54,215 bases of DNA from Bacteroidota bacterium (GTDB lineage Bacteria > Bacteroidota > Bacteroidia > SXHM01): NCBI GenBank assembly GCA_947478465.1, contig CANJWH010000016.1, positions 1 to 54,215 on the forward strand. Reading direction: 5' to 3'. Of this stretch, positions 6,652-14,669 are shown piece after piece. A program made the position numbers and the translations under genes. The notes below the pieces were generated by a model. That model was not told the DNA's origin, made no database searches, and saw nothing but the letters and a program-made list of their open reading frames with translations. The number at the start of each line of letters is the position of its first letter. Positions within the stretch are counted from its first letter, which is position 1.

Positions 6652-7371
6652 ATGATTATTAATAAAAACAACCCAAGTGAAATATCACTAAATTGGAGAG
6701 AAGCTACTTACCAAAACTTTACAGTTCTATCGTGGCGGGATATCTTATTTAGTATTTCACACAGCTTTGTAAGTAAAAAGTATTATTACTCAGGCAGAGA
6801 ATACACATTAACAATTGATGGGAAAAAATACGTTTATCGATGTAGCGATGAAAACTCTGGGATGTCGAAACATACAATATCCAAAGAAAATTATTCTTTA
6901 ACTATATTAATGGGATTTCATTCAGTTCTAATGAACGACAATGTTATTGACCCCAATATTAAACCATCAGAATTTATTAAGTTACCGTTTAACATATTCT
7001 TATCCAATCGATATGAAAGTAAGGCAAGCACTATAAACCCACTTAATATAACAATAAATAAAAAGGAAGTTACGCTTTACGAACCCATAGGAGGTAATGA
7101 GAGAATAAATAGTTTTGCATATTTTGACGGCAATGATTTAGTTATTGATTATGGGATATTAGGAGGAGACTATGAAGATGAATATTTTATAACGATTAAA
7201 GAAAAGCATTTAATCTATTTGTTTGATGCATTCTTAATTGAATCGAAAAACAAGGCTGAGCTATTAATTGGGATAATGAATGCTTTTAAAGGGAAGAGAT
7301 GCTTTAACAGGGTTAAAGAATACTTAGAATTGAAAAAGATTCCTTTTGAAAATAGTGTCCGACATGGTTGA
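6652..7371 (+). CDS. Hypothetical 239-residue protein
   Basis: No family was recognised. The protein is soluble, with no signal peptide, many aromatic residues and alternating strands (YYSGREYTLTIDGKKYVYRC near 45-65) suggesting a beta-rich fold. A shorter acidic stretch, DYGILGGDYEDEYF, follows near residue 175. The start at ATG 6652 was chosen because the ATG eight bases upstream meets an immediate stop. It is the last gene of the island; 57 bases separate it from the convergent DUF2779 gene. Base composition is strongly AT-rich, unlike the core genes further right. Confidence 0.6.
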   Translation: MIINKNNPSEISLNWREATYQNFTVLSWRDILFSISHSFVSKKYYYSGREYTLTIDGKKYVYRCSDENSGMSKHTISKENYSLTILMGFHSVLMNDNVIDPNIKPSEFIKLPFNIFLSNRYESKASTINPLNITINKKEVTLYEPIGGNERINSFAYFDGNDLVIDYGILGGDYEDEYFITIKEKHLIYLFDAFLIESKNKAELLIGIMNAFKGKRCFNRVKEYLELKKIPFENSVRHG

Positions 7372-7428
7372 TAAAATCATGCCTCGTGACAAAGAGAACT
7401 TAGTTACTTTTTTCCGAAATTTCCCATG

Positions 7429-9258
7429 CTATCTCTTCTTAAACAAATTCATCCAATGCTCCCAGATGATAACCATGGCGAGTGTATCAAGTTTGCAATA
7501 GCGGAGCAGGGCATTTTTATATTCATCTTTTATTTTTGAGTTGCCTTTGTGTTTCCCGTAAAGCATATCCTGATAAGCACGCATGGCACCAGCACCATCT
7601 TTTACTTTTTCGGCTTTATCAAAAATGTCAATGTGGGGTAGCAATTCGTAAGGATTTCTGATACTTCCGTTTTCATCTTTGTCGAAAATCTTGTCTGCCT
7701 TCAGCCATTTTTCAATGCGCTTTGATTTGGTTGCAAGCAATACGGAAGGCAGAGTAACCTTAATAGAAGTTCTTCCGCCCATATTCGGGTGGAAATAATA
7801 TTTAAGTGCCAGTTTATTCATGTCAACAATGCTTGTATCATCGCCATCAAAATGTTTTGCAATTTTCAGCAGCCAGTTTTTTAATTGCGGATTATTTATT
7901 TTTTGATCTTCTAGTGATTTATAGAGATCCTTCAACATGCTGTTTTCATAGGAACTCCAGGTCATCAAGGTGCCATCATTCCCAAGCTGTTTCATCAGCG
8001 CTTCCGCAAAACGGAAATTCGGGTAGGTTTCATCTATGTTTATCCATTCGGTATGTTCCGGTTCAGCTCCGGGTTTGCGGACAGTGTGGCAGCTCCATTG
8101 AAAAATAACTTTGCCATAAGGCCGCATCCCTTTATGATAAGGAATAGCCATCTGCGAAGTTTCGAAATCTATGAAGTGCAGCGGATACTTAAGCTCGGGA
8201 ATTACTTCAGCGAAATCCTTTAACAGAAATTCTTTTTTTGCAGTTAACTGGTAATAAGGGCGATTGTTGTAATAGGGCTGCCCATTTTCTTTGGTAACGT
8301 ATTCCAGAGGCACATCACTTAATTTCACTTTCCCCCTGCTTATCAGATCATCAATTCGACTATCTTTTTTATTAACGTTACCAAGCTGCCCAAGCTCCAG
8401 TATATGCGGACTCGCATTCGCTTTCTTTCCCCAGCATTCTTCAAACCCGCTTTTTTTGTGATTTGAATCTCTTACCACATACTCACAGCCACTACAACCG
8501 CATGAAATTGGAACTTGAATCTTTTCATCTTTTGCCAGGGCTTTCAGATATAATGCAGAATTCTCTTTTGCCGTTTTTTGTAAAGCTTCCACCTGTGGGT
8601 CCACATTCACCAACTCCAGTATGTGCCCGGTCTGTAATTGATTTATGTCGCCTTTGAACTCAATTTCCACGCCTCTAAAAGTAACTGATTGGGTTACTTC
8701 TTTTATTTCAAACCAATTGACAAGTCCTTCAATGGGAGTTGTTTTTGCTTTATCAGGCAAGAGCAATAGACTTTCAATTTTACACTCCGGAAATTTTTCC
8801 TGCAGAACAAATTTCTGATACGCAATATCTTCAAGGTAGTCACCCCATTTGCCTTTAAAATATTCTTCACCCAATTGCCTGCAAAGCTGCAATTCTGAGC
8901 TGTCGAATGATTTTGATTTCACTTCAATCAACCGTAGCTTGTTGTCTTTCTTTTCCAGTATGTCAATGCGGATAAGCTTATTCTTGGTTTGTATAGCCGC
9001 TTCAAAAAGAATTACATTTTTTTCTTTCAGCCTTAACTCTGTTTCTTTGATTGCATCATCAGTTTTTCCTTCAATAGTTATTCCTTCTGGATATAGCAAC
9101 TGCGCCATTTTTCCGACCATGTAACCACCATCAGCAAGCATCATCATATATTCGTCCTGATCAGTGGAAGTTGGATATTGATGTTTCTTGTAATACAGTT
9201 TTGCCGGGCAATCCTGGGCAATCTTAAAATCTGATTTGGAGAGGAAATATGATTTCAT
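7429..9258 (-). CDS. DUF2779 family protein: Cas4-like nuclease module plus RNase H-like exonuclease domain
   Basis: The 609 residues fall into three parts. The N-terminus (LSKSDFKIAQDCPAKLYY, Cys17) and Asp99, Glu112 and Lys114 (RIDIL, IEVKSKS) form a PD-(D/E)XK nuclease like Cas4 or AddB. A cysteine group, Cys253, Cys255, Cys258 and Cys275, could with Cys17 hold an iron-sulfur cluster. The C-terminal DUF2779 half begins HFIDFETS (Asp364, Glu366) and ends near LLRYCKLDTLAM, the acidic pattern of DEDD 3'-5' exonucleases. The family has no settled function; the domain make-up predicts a DNA or RNA processing enzyme. The gene stands alone, divergent from the secreted nuclease gene at 9386. Confidence 0.85.
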   Translation of the reverse strand: MKSYFLSKSDFKIAQDCPAKLYYKKHQYPTSTDQDEYMMMLADGGYMVGKMAQLLYPEGITIEGKTDDAIKETELRLKEKNVILFEAAIQTKNKLIRIDILEKKDNKLRLIEVKSKSFDSSELQLCRQLGEEYFKGKWGDYLEDIAYQKFVLQEKFPECKIESLLLLPDKAKTTPIEGLVNWFEIKEVTQSVTFRGVEIEFKGDINQLQTGHILELVNVDPQVEALQKTAKENSALYLKALAKDEKIQVPISCGCSGCEYVVRDSNHKKSGFEECWGKKANASPHILELGQLGNVNKKDSRIDDLISRGKVKLSDVPLEYVTKENGQPYYNNRPYYQLTAKKEFLLKDFAEVIPELKYPLHFIDFETSQMAIPYHKGMRPYGKVIFQWSCHTVRKPGAEPEHTEWINIDETYPNFRFAEALMKQLGNDGTLMTWSSYENSMLKDLYKSLEDQKINNPQLKNWLLKIAKHFDGDDTSIVDMNKLALKYYFHPNMGGRTSIKVTLPSVLLATKSKRIEKWLKADKIFDKDENGSIRNPYELLPHIDIFDKAEKVKDGAGAMRAYQDMLYGKHKGNSKIKDEYKNALLRYCKLDTLAMVIIWEHWMNLFKKR

Positions 9259-9369
9259 AATTTTTCTTACAAAGAAAAGAAATTAGAACGCATGGTATAT
9301 GCGCTCACAAAAATCAAATAATTGGGTTTAATGGTGTAGCTTTTTTCTTCTCCTTCTTGGTATATTATA

Positions 9370-9377
9370 TACATTTG
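9370..9377 (+). promoter_or_regulatory. -7 promoter box of the 9386 nuclease gene
   Basis: TACATTTG matches the Bacteroidota -7 consensus TAnnTTTG exactly and ends nine bases before the ATG. Transcription would start close to 9383, giving an almost leaderless mRNA. No good -33 box was seen at the usual distance. Confidence 0.35.
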
Positions 9378-9385
9378 TTCGTCTT

Positions 9386-10630
9386 ATGAAATCTCTTCTG
9401 ATCGTCTGTTTTCTTGCATTGTTTGTTATTGACCTTAATGGGCAAATTATTCCTGAAATAGCCAAAAAGCAAATTGAAGCAGATAGTTTAAAATCCAAGC
9501 TGGAAAGGATTAACAAAGAGCTGATGGATCTGAAACTGAAAAAAATCAGAGAAGATTTGCTTTCAATAGGTTATCCTGTAAGTCCCTTTCACGGACAACT
9601 GATTTCCCATTCAGCTATGACGCTTGAGTATGCCGAGGATTATGAGCAGGCAGCCTGGGTTTATCATATTATTTCACCTGATATTGTTTCGGGAAATGAA
9701 AGCAGAAGCAATGATTTCAGGCCTGACACATTAGTTGCAACTGGGTCTGCCGTAGAACAGGATTATTTTCTGGTGAAAGTAAATGATGAAGGTGACTCGG
9801 TTTACGATGGTTTTGGATTTGATCGCGGGCATCTTGCACCAAGCGCAGATTTCCGCTGGAACCCGAAAGCACTATCAGAAAGTTTTTATTATTCAAACAT
9901 GTCTCCTCAGACTTCGCAGTTTAACCGTGGTATCTGGTCTGAAATAGAAGCAAATCTTCGGGGTTATGTTTATAGGTCAGGTCATCCTCTATATGTTGTA
10001 ACCGGTGGAATTTTAAAAAAGGATTTGCCTGTAATCACGCGCGGCATTAATAAGGTAAGTATCCCGGAATTGTTTTATAAAGTTGCTATTGATCCGCTGA
10101 CAGGTGATGGTATTGCATTTGTGGTTCCCAATGGAAAGGACTTTAAAAAGCCAGAGAATTATTGCCTGACAATTGACAGTGTGGAAACACTTACTGGAAT
10201 TGATTTCTTTCCAAAATTTGCGGATAGTTTACAAGCAGAAAGTCAGTTTGATACCTACAAATGGATACCGTTAGCGGGGAAGAACGATGTAGCTCCTATA
10301 GACCCTACGACACTTCCCAGAAATACATTCAACAGCGAACAGGCGCTTTTATACATGGATAAAGGAGAAGCAATAAAAGTATGCGGAACGGTTGTGGGCA
10401 CCCATTACTCCAAAAAAGGCAATGTCTTTCTGAACTTTGATAAAGCTTATCCCAACCAGATATTTACTGTATTTATCAAAGCTGCAGACCTGGTGAACTT
10501 CAGTTACAAACCACAGGAAGAATTAAAAGGTCAGTGCATCTGCATAACAGGTAAAATCAACAACTTTCAGAAGGTGCCCACCATGGATATAAACCGCGAA
10601 GAACGGATAATGTTTTACAAGCCGGACTAA
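9386..10630 (+). CDS. Secreted DNA/RNA non-specific endonuclease with C-terminal OB-fold-like domain
   Basis: A signal peptide (about residues 1-20) is followed by a short coiled-coil segment and then a Serratia-type nuclease domain. DRGHLAPSADF supplies the catalytic His149, and NMSPQTSQFNRG with the following SEIE supplies the magnesium ligands Asn180 and Glu188. Enzymes of this family cut DNA and RNA without sequence preference using one metal ion. The last 90 residues (KVCGTVVGTHYS, VFLNFDKAYPNQIF, LKGQCICITGKI) look like an OB-fold nucleic-acid-binding domain. The product probably acts in the periplasm or outside the cell to scavenge nucleic acids. It is transcribed alone and divergently from the DUF2779 gene. 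Confidence 0.9.
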   Translation: MKSLLIVCFLALFVIDLNGQIIPEIAKKQIEADSLKSKLERINKELMDLKLKKIREDLLSIGYPVSPFHGQLISHSAMTLEYAEDYEQAAWVYHIISPDIVSGNESRSNDFRPDTLVATGSAVEQDYFLVKVNDEGDSVYDGFGFDRGHLAPSADFRWNPKALSESFYYSNMSPQTSQFNRGIWSEIEANLRGYVYRSGHPLYVVTGGILKKDLPVITRGINKVSIPELFYKVAIDPLTGDGIAFVVPNGKDFKKPENYCLTIDSVETLTGIDFFPKFADSLQAESQFDTYKWIPLAGKNDVAPIDPTTLPRNTFNSEQALLYMDKGEAIKVCGTVVGTHYSKKGNVFLNFDKAYPNQIFTVFIKAADLVNFSYKPQEELKGQCICITGKINNFQKVPTMDINREERIMFYKPD

Positions 10631-10649
10631 CAGCCTATAGTACCATCTT

Positions 10650-10687
10650 TATCACTGTCTGCAATTGAAGTGCTGTAGATAGTGATA
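10650..10687 (+). terminator. Imperfect inverted repeat after the nuclease gene
   Basis: TATCACT (10650-10656) and AGTGATA (10681-10687) pair, with further partial pairing inside. It lies 20 bases after the endonuclease stop and could end that transcript, but no T-run follows. Nothing else was recognised between 10688 and the tRNA terminator near 10790. Confidence 0.25.
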
Positions 10688-10787
10688 TCAGAAAAATCCA
10701 AACATTATTTTCTTGGATGTCTCCACTAAATGGTATCAGGTTACTTAAGTCATCTTTTATCCAAAAGTTTAAACCATATTTAAACCA

Positions 10788-10825
10788 GCTAAAACAAAGA
10801 AGCCTTTCAGTTTCCTGAAAGGCTT
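10788..10825 (-). terminator. Intrinsic terminator of tRNA-Val
   Basis: On the minus strand, AAGCCTTTCAG, a GAAA loop and CTGAAAGGCTT (10800-10825) form a perfect 11-bp stem followed by CTTTGTTTT. It lies 12 bases downstream of the tRNA 3' end. Confidence 0.8.
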
Positions 10826-10837
10826 GTCTTTGTTGTG

Positions 10838-10912
10838 TGGGAACTACTGGGTTCGAACCAGTGACCCCCTGCTTGTAAGGCAGGTGCTCTGAACCAGCTG
10901 AGCTAAGCTCCC
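10838..10912 (-). tRNA. tRNA-Val (anticodon UAC)
   Basis: The minus strand folds into a standard cloverleaf of 75 bases: acceptor GGGAGCT/AGTTCCC, D stem GCTC/GAGC, anticodon stem CCTGC/GCAGG with loop CTTACAA (anticodon TAC) and T arm ACTGG-TTCGAAC-CCAGT. The discriminator base is A, and the CCA end is not encoded. It lies upstream of, and is transcribed away from, its own terminator at 10788-10825. The tRNA decodes GUA and GUG valine codons. Confidence 0.97.
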
Positions 10913-10984
10913 CTTTTTTTTCTAATGGGCTGCAAATATACACTTTTGTAATAACGGGCAAATTTTTTTTAAAAGATTCTCTTT

Positions 10985-12286
10985 CTACACCACTTCAGCT
11001 ACTACAAAAGTGCTGCCACCAACAAACACAAGATCTTTTGCTTTTGCCTTTTTCAGCGCAGCACTGTAAGCACTTTTAACGCTTTTGAAAGCATGTCCTT
11101 TAACACCTGAAGAAACTGCTCTATCCATAAGCTCAAGCTCATTTAGTCCTCTCGGAATTTGCGGACAACAGAAATAATAGACTGCATCTTTTGGCAGTAT
11201 ATTTAATATCGGTTCAATTTTCTTATCACTTACAACACCCAAAACAAAGTGAAGTTTTTTGTGACTAGTCAAAGCAATTTGTGCCAATACCTGTTTTATA
11301 CCATCAATATTATGTCCTGTATCGCAGTAGGCAAGGGGAGAGGATGATAGTTTTTGCCAGCGCCCCATTATTCCGGTTTTGGAAACAACATTTTTTAAGC
11401 CATTACGCAAAGCTTTATCAGAAATGTGAAAGTCTTGTTCGTGCAAGAGTTTTACAGATGCTGCAACGGCTTTTAGGTTTTTGTATTGGTAAATTCCTGT
11501 TAATTCTGATTCTGCTTTTTTTAAAAATACAGTATTTCTCTCCAAAATATCAACTTCTAGATACTGTTTGTTCTTGTTTGTCAATTGCGATGATTTAACC
11601 TCAAATAGTTTATCAGAAAAATAAATTTTGGAGTTAGTTGCTTTCGCTTTTTGTCTGAATATTTTTTCTGTCTCAGATTGTGTTTCGCCAATTACAACAG
11701 GTATTTCCGGTTTTATAATTCCTGCTTTTTCATTAGCAATTTTTGCTAAAGTATTTCCAAGAAAATGCTCATGATCCCAGCCTATATTAGTAATTACTGA
11801 AAGCAGGGGAGTAATTACATTGGTAGAGTCCAATCTTCCGCCCATGCCAGTTTCAATTATGGCAATGTCCACTTTCTCTCCTTTGAAGTAGTCAAATGCA
11901 AGTCCAACAGTCATCTCAAAAAATGAGGGTTGGATTTTTTCGAAAGCAAATTTGTTTTTTTCTACAAAGTCAACCACCCTCTTCTTGGGAATCATTTTCC
12001 CGTTTATTTTTATCCGCTCCCTGAAATCTTTGAGGTGAGGTGATGTGTAAAGGCCTGTTTTATACCCTGCCGATTGAAGAATAGAAGCAAGAAAATGAGA
12101 AGTAGAGCCTTTCCCGTTTGTTCCTGCAATGTGAATACAGCGTCCGTTTAAAAATTTCTCAGGATTGCCAAGTAACTTGCAAATTTCAATTGTGTTATTA
12201 AGGTCTGCTTTGTATGCGGCATGCCCAATGCGTTGATACATCGGCAATTGGCTGAAGAGGTAATTCAGCGTTTGCTGGTAGGTCAC
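10985..12286 (-). CDS. folC: Bifunctional dihydrofolate/folylpolyglutamate synthase
   Basis: FolC adds glutamate to dihydropteroate and extends folate polyglutamate tails, using ATP in the cytosol. The 433-residue protein has the Mur-ligase-like P-loop GTNGKGS at 55-61, TSPHL just after it, the ETGMGGRLDSTN block and a C-terminal GSTFVVAE. The start is GTG at 12286-12284, sharing one base with the TAG stop of the TonB-like gene (TAGTG), which indicates translational coupling. Linkage of folC to a TonB-type gene is frequent in Bacteroidota, although the two functions are unrelated. Confidence 0.95.
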   Translation of the reverse strand: MTYQQTLNYLFSQLPMYQRIGHAAYKADLNNTIEICKLLGNPEKFLNGRCIHIAGTNGKGSTSHFLASILQSAGYKTGLYTSPHLKDFRERIKINGKMIPKKRVVDFVEKNKFAFEKIQPSFFEMTVGLAFDYFKGEKVDIAIIETGMGGRLDSTNVITPLLSVITNIGWDHEHFLGNTLAKIANEKAGIIKPEIPVVIGETQSETEKIFRQKAKATNSKIYFSDKLFEVKSSQLTNKNKQYLEVDILERNTVFLKKAESELTGIYQYKNLKAVAASVKLLHEQDFHISDKALRNGLKNVVSKTGIMGRWQKLSSSPLAYCDTGHNIDGIKQVLAQIALTSHKKLHFVLGVVSDKKIEPILNILPKDAVYYFCCPQIPRGLNELELMDRAVSSGVKGHAFKSVKSAYSAALKKAKAKDLVFVGGSTFVVAEVV

Positions 12287-13170
12287 TATTCTAACTTGTA
12301 AGTGAAAGTCATGCTTCCAACCTGTTCCTCAGTGGCAGGATTAGCATCAAACTTTGTTTTCAATGCAGCTTCTTCCGAAATACGGAAAAGATAAGCACTT
12401 GTAGCGGTTGTTCCTCTTTCTCCGGCCGTTGCTTTTGTAACTTTTCCGTTTCTGTCCACAATTATTTTCACTACTACTTTTCCCTGATCCTGCGATTTTT
12501 CAATAATAACCGGACGCTGAACCATTTTTCTTCCGTTAAGATTGAAGCCTATGTTTCCACTGCCACTGCCTGGGCCGTAATTTGGTGAACCAGGCGTTCC
12601 ATTTGGGTCACCCTGATTGCCCGGCCCTTTATTTATTCCCTGACTATTTGAAGTGCCATTTCCAAACGCATTGCCTACCATTTTTGATATTTCGTCAGAC
12701 TTTTTCTTTTTCTCCGCTTCAACTCTTTGTTTTTCTGCTTCAACTTTTCGTTGTTCTTCTGCTTTTTTTGCGTCTGCTATTCGTTTTTGCTGAGCTTCAA
12801 TATGGGCAGTTTCTTCCGCCTGTTGTGTTAAAATTTCTTCCTGGCTTTTTGCAATTGACTTCTCAGGTTTGCTGGCAGCAGGCGCTGCAGCAGCAACTTC
12901 ATTATTTACAGGTTCGGGTGTACCCCCAGATGAAGGCTCCTCTTCTCCCCAACCTGTTTGGCTGTTTCCGAAGTTAACTTCCATGCCTTCTTCCTGCGGA
13001 ACAGGAGGAAATACTGCTGGAAATGTTAGGTTCAGTTTAAAATAAATAAAAATAAACAGCAGAATGGAATGGAAGAAAATTGTTCCTAAAAGTCCGTTTC
13101 GCTTATCTTTATCTGTTAAAAATTGCATCTCGTTATGCCCGTAAAAGGCTGATTGGCTGTGGATATTCAT
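12286..13170 (-). CDS. TonB-like energy transducer
   Basis: TonB proteins pass inner-membrane proton energy to outer-membrane receptors such as the one at 48628. This one has a single membrane segment at about residues 27-45, a long periplasmic linker with Pro/Glu, then Ala/Lys/Glu coiled-coil-like repeats and a Gly/Asn/Ser stretch, and a C-terminal TonB domain of which VVKIIVDRNGKVTKA and the closing TFTYKLE are visible. Met15 (start 13128) may be the true start, because MQFLTDKDKR leads directly into the membrane segment. No exbB or exbD lies upstream, unlike many relatives. It is co-transcribed with folC. Confidence 0.8.
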   Translation of the reverse strand: MNIHSQSAFYGHNEMQFLTDKDKRNGLLGTIFFHSILLFIFIYFKLNLTFPAVFPPVPQEEGMEVNFGNSQTGWGEEEPSSGGTPEPVNNEVAAAAPAASKPEKSIAKSQEEILTQQAEETAHIEAQQKRIADAKKAEEQRKVEAEKQRVEAEKKKKSDEISKMVGNAFGNGTSNSQGINKGPGNQGDPNGTPGSPNYGPGSGSGNIGFNLNGRKMVQRPVIIEKSQDQGKVVVKIIVDRNGKVTKATAGERGTTATSAYLFRISEEAALKTKFDANPATEEQVGSMTFTYKLE

Positions 13171-13285
13171 GCGAAATTACTATTAGTTGACTGATTGCGG
13201 TTTAAAACGTCCTTCTATTTATAAACAGACTTCTGTTAACTTTATTGTTTAAGAAGAATTATTTTTTTTGAAACCCGGAGATTTA

Positions 13286-13293
13286 TATTTTTG
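13286..13293 (+). promoter_or_regulatory. -7 promoter box before the acidic-tail protein
   Basis: TATTTTTG fits the Bacteroidota TAnnTTTG box. Transcription from about 13299 would leave roughly 53 bases of leader before the TTG at 13353, which argues against the upstream ATG at 13302 as the start. Confidence 0.4.
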
Positions 13294-13352
13294 TATAACG
13301 ATTGTTTTTCAAACGAACTGAAACTTTATTAATCAACCAAAAAATCAAAACA

Positions 13353-13580
13353 TTGGCACATTCAAAAGGTCCATCAAAAGGTAAAAAATCTACCACTGAC
13401 TCTGATGAATTAAGAAAACCCACAAAGCTTAAGCCCATCAAAGGTAAAATACCTAAAAAGGCTAAAGATGTCAGCGCTTTCGAAGAGGAAGAGGAAGACA
13501 CCAACATTGAAATGCTGGGAGACGATGATATCCCTTTCAACGAGTTTGGTGATGATGACGATGATGATGATGACTTCTAA
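13353..13580 (+). CDS. Small charge-segregated protein (basic N-terminus, acidic tail)
   Basis: From the TTG at 13353 the product has 75 residues. The first half is Lys/Ser/Thr/Pro-rich (MAHSKGPSKGKKS), and the second half turns acidic (FEEEEEDTN) and ends in GDDDDDDDDF. Proteins of this type are common in Bacteroidota but uncharacterised; such polarity suits a nucleic-acid- or ribosome-associated or chaperone-like role, which is inference. An ATG at 13302 would add 17 residues but would sit almost at the predicted transcription start. A minus-strand frame over the same bases is a Ser/Leu-rich shadow. The protein is predicted to be intrinsically disordered. Confidence 0.65.
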   Translation: MAHSKGPSKGKKSTTDSDELRKPTKLKPIKGKIPKKAKDVSAFEEEEEDTNIEMLGDDDIPFNEFGDDDDDDDDF

Positions 13581-13598
13581 ATCATCACAGGGTAGTTC

Positions 13599-14669
13599 TC
13601 AAATTTTCCCTAAGTAAATAGCGCCACCGGTGCTGTCGGTACTTGCTCCTGTTACAGAAGCGAGAGTGTTATTTTTTCGCTCAAACCTCAATAAGCCAAG
13701 GAAAGCAAAAATCAGGGCTTCTTTGTATTCTATAGTTTGGTTGTCAGGAATAATAACGCTTGCCTGAGTGTGAAATTTTATACGCTCAATTAAATAGCAG
13801 TTGTAAGCACCACCTCCTGTAACAAGCATTTTTGCTTTCGCATTTTTTGCATGCTTTGCAATCTGAAGCGCAATGTGTTCGCAAATAGTGTTTAGTTTCT
13901 CCTGTGCAGGAATTTCAAAACTGTTAACTACGGGAAAGAAAACTTTTTCCACCCATTCTCTTCCTAATGACTTTGCACCCGAAGTTTTATAAAAATCAAG
14001 GTTGTTAAGTTTTTCGAACAGGTTGTTATTGAGTGAACCTGAGAGGGCAAGTTCGCCTTCATTATCATAATTTTTGCCGAGTGTTTGCGCCAACTGATTT
14101 AAAACTAAGTTGACAGGGCAAATATCAAAAGCAATTCTTTTTCCATTGCTGTCAAATGAGATATTGGCAATTCCGCCAAGGTTAAGACAATAGTGAAACT
14201 TGGAAAATAATAATGCATCGCCAATTGGAACAAGCGGTGCGCCTTGTCCGTTCAGAGCAACATCCAACGTGCGGAAATCACAAACAGTGGTAATGCCTGT
14301 TCTGCCTGCAATGGCTGCTCCGGAGCCTAATTGAAACGTAAATTTATTTTCGGGCTGGTGAAAAATGGTATGTCCGTGCGATACAATTAAATCAAGTCCC
14401 GAAATATTTTTCGTTGAAATAAATTCGTTTGCTTTTTCTGCCAGATAATAACCATATTCAGTGTTTGCAAGTGCAAATTCATAAGCAGATGCATTGTGAA
14501 TTGTTGAGAGTTTTTCACGCCATTCTTCATTGTACTTATACGTAACTGCTTCCTCAATTTTATAATTCAGACCTTCGCCATTTTGTTCAAAGTTGCAACA
14601 GGCAATATCAAGCCCGTCAAGTGAGGTGCCTGACATTAAACCAATAATACGGTAAGTGGATTGAGACAT
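13599..14669 (-). CDS. anmK: Anhydro-N-acetylmuramic acid kinase
   Basis: AnmK phosphorylates and opens 1,6-anhydro-N-acetylmuramic acid released during peptidoglycan turnover, giving N-acetylmuramate 6-phosphate for recycling in the cytosol. The 356-residue protein carries the ATP-binding opening IIGLMSGTSLDGLD (residues 8-21), the substrate motif CDFRTLDVALNGQGAPLVP, and the second nucleotide motif VTGGGAYN. It belongs to the sugar-kinase/Hsp70/actin fold. The ATG directly follows the stop codon of the giant secreted protein, so the two are adjacent on the same strand and may be co-transcribed. Confidence 0.95.
   Translation of the reverse strand: MSQSTYRIIGLMSGTSLDGLDIACCNFEQNGEGLNYKIEEAVTYKYNEEWREKLSTIHNASAYEFALANTEYGYYLAEKANEFISTKNISGLDLIVSHGHTIFHQPENKFTFQLGSGAAIAGRTGITTVCDFRTLDVALNGQGAPLVPIGDALLFSKFHYCLNLGGIANISFDSNGKRIAFDICPVNLVLNQLAQTLGKNYDNEGELALSGSLNNNLFEKLNNLDFYKTSGAKSLGREWVEKVFFPVVNSFEIPAQEKLNTICEHIALQIAKHAKNAKAKMLVTGGGAYNCYLIERIKFHTQASVIIPDNQTIEYKEALIFAFLGLLRFERKNNTLASVTGASTDSTGGAIYLGKI

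Noticed and set aside
10635..10961. Minus-strand frame of 108 codons covering the tRNA
   Set aside because: It runs straight through the tRNA-Val and its terminator, so it is not a gene.
13283..13540. Minus-strand frame of 85 codons opposite the acidic-tail protein
   Set aside because: Its Ser/Leu-rich composition is the expected shadow of Glu/Lys-rich codons on the other strand, and the plus-strand frame has a promoter box.
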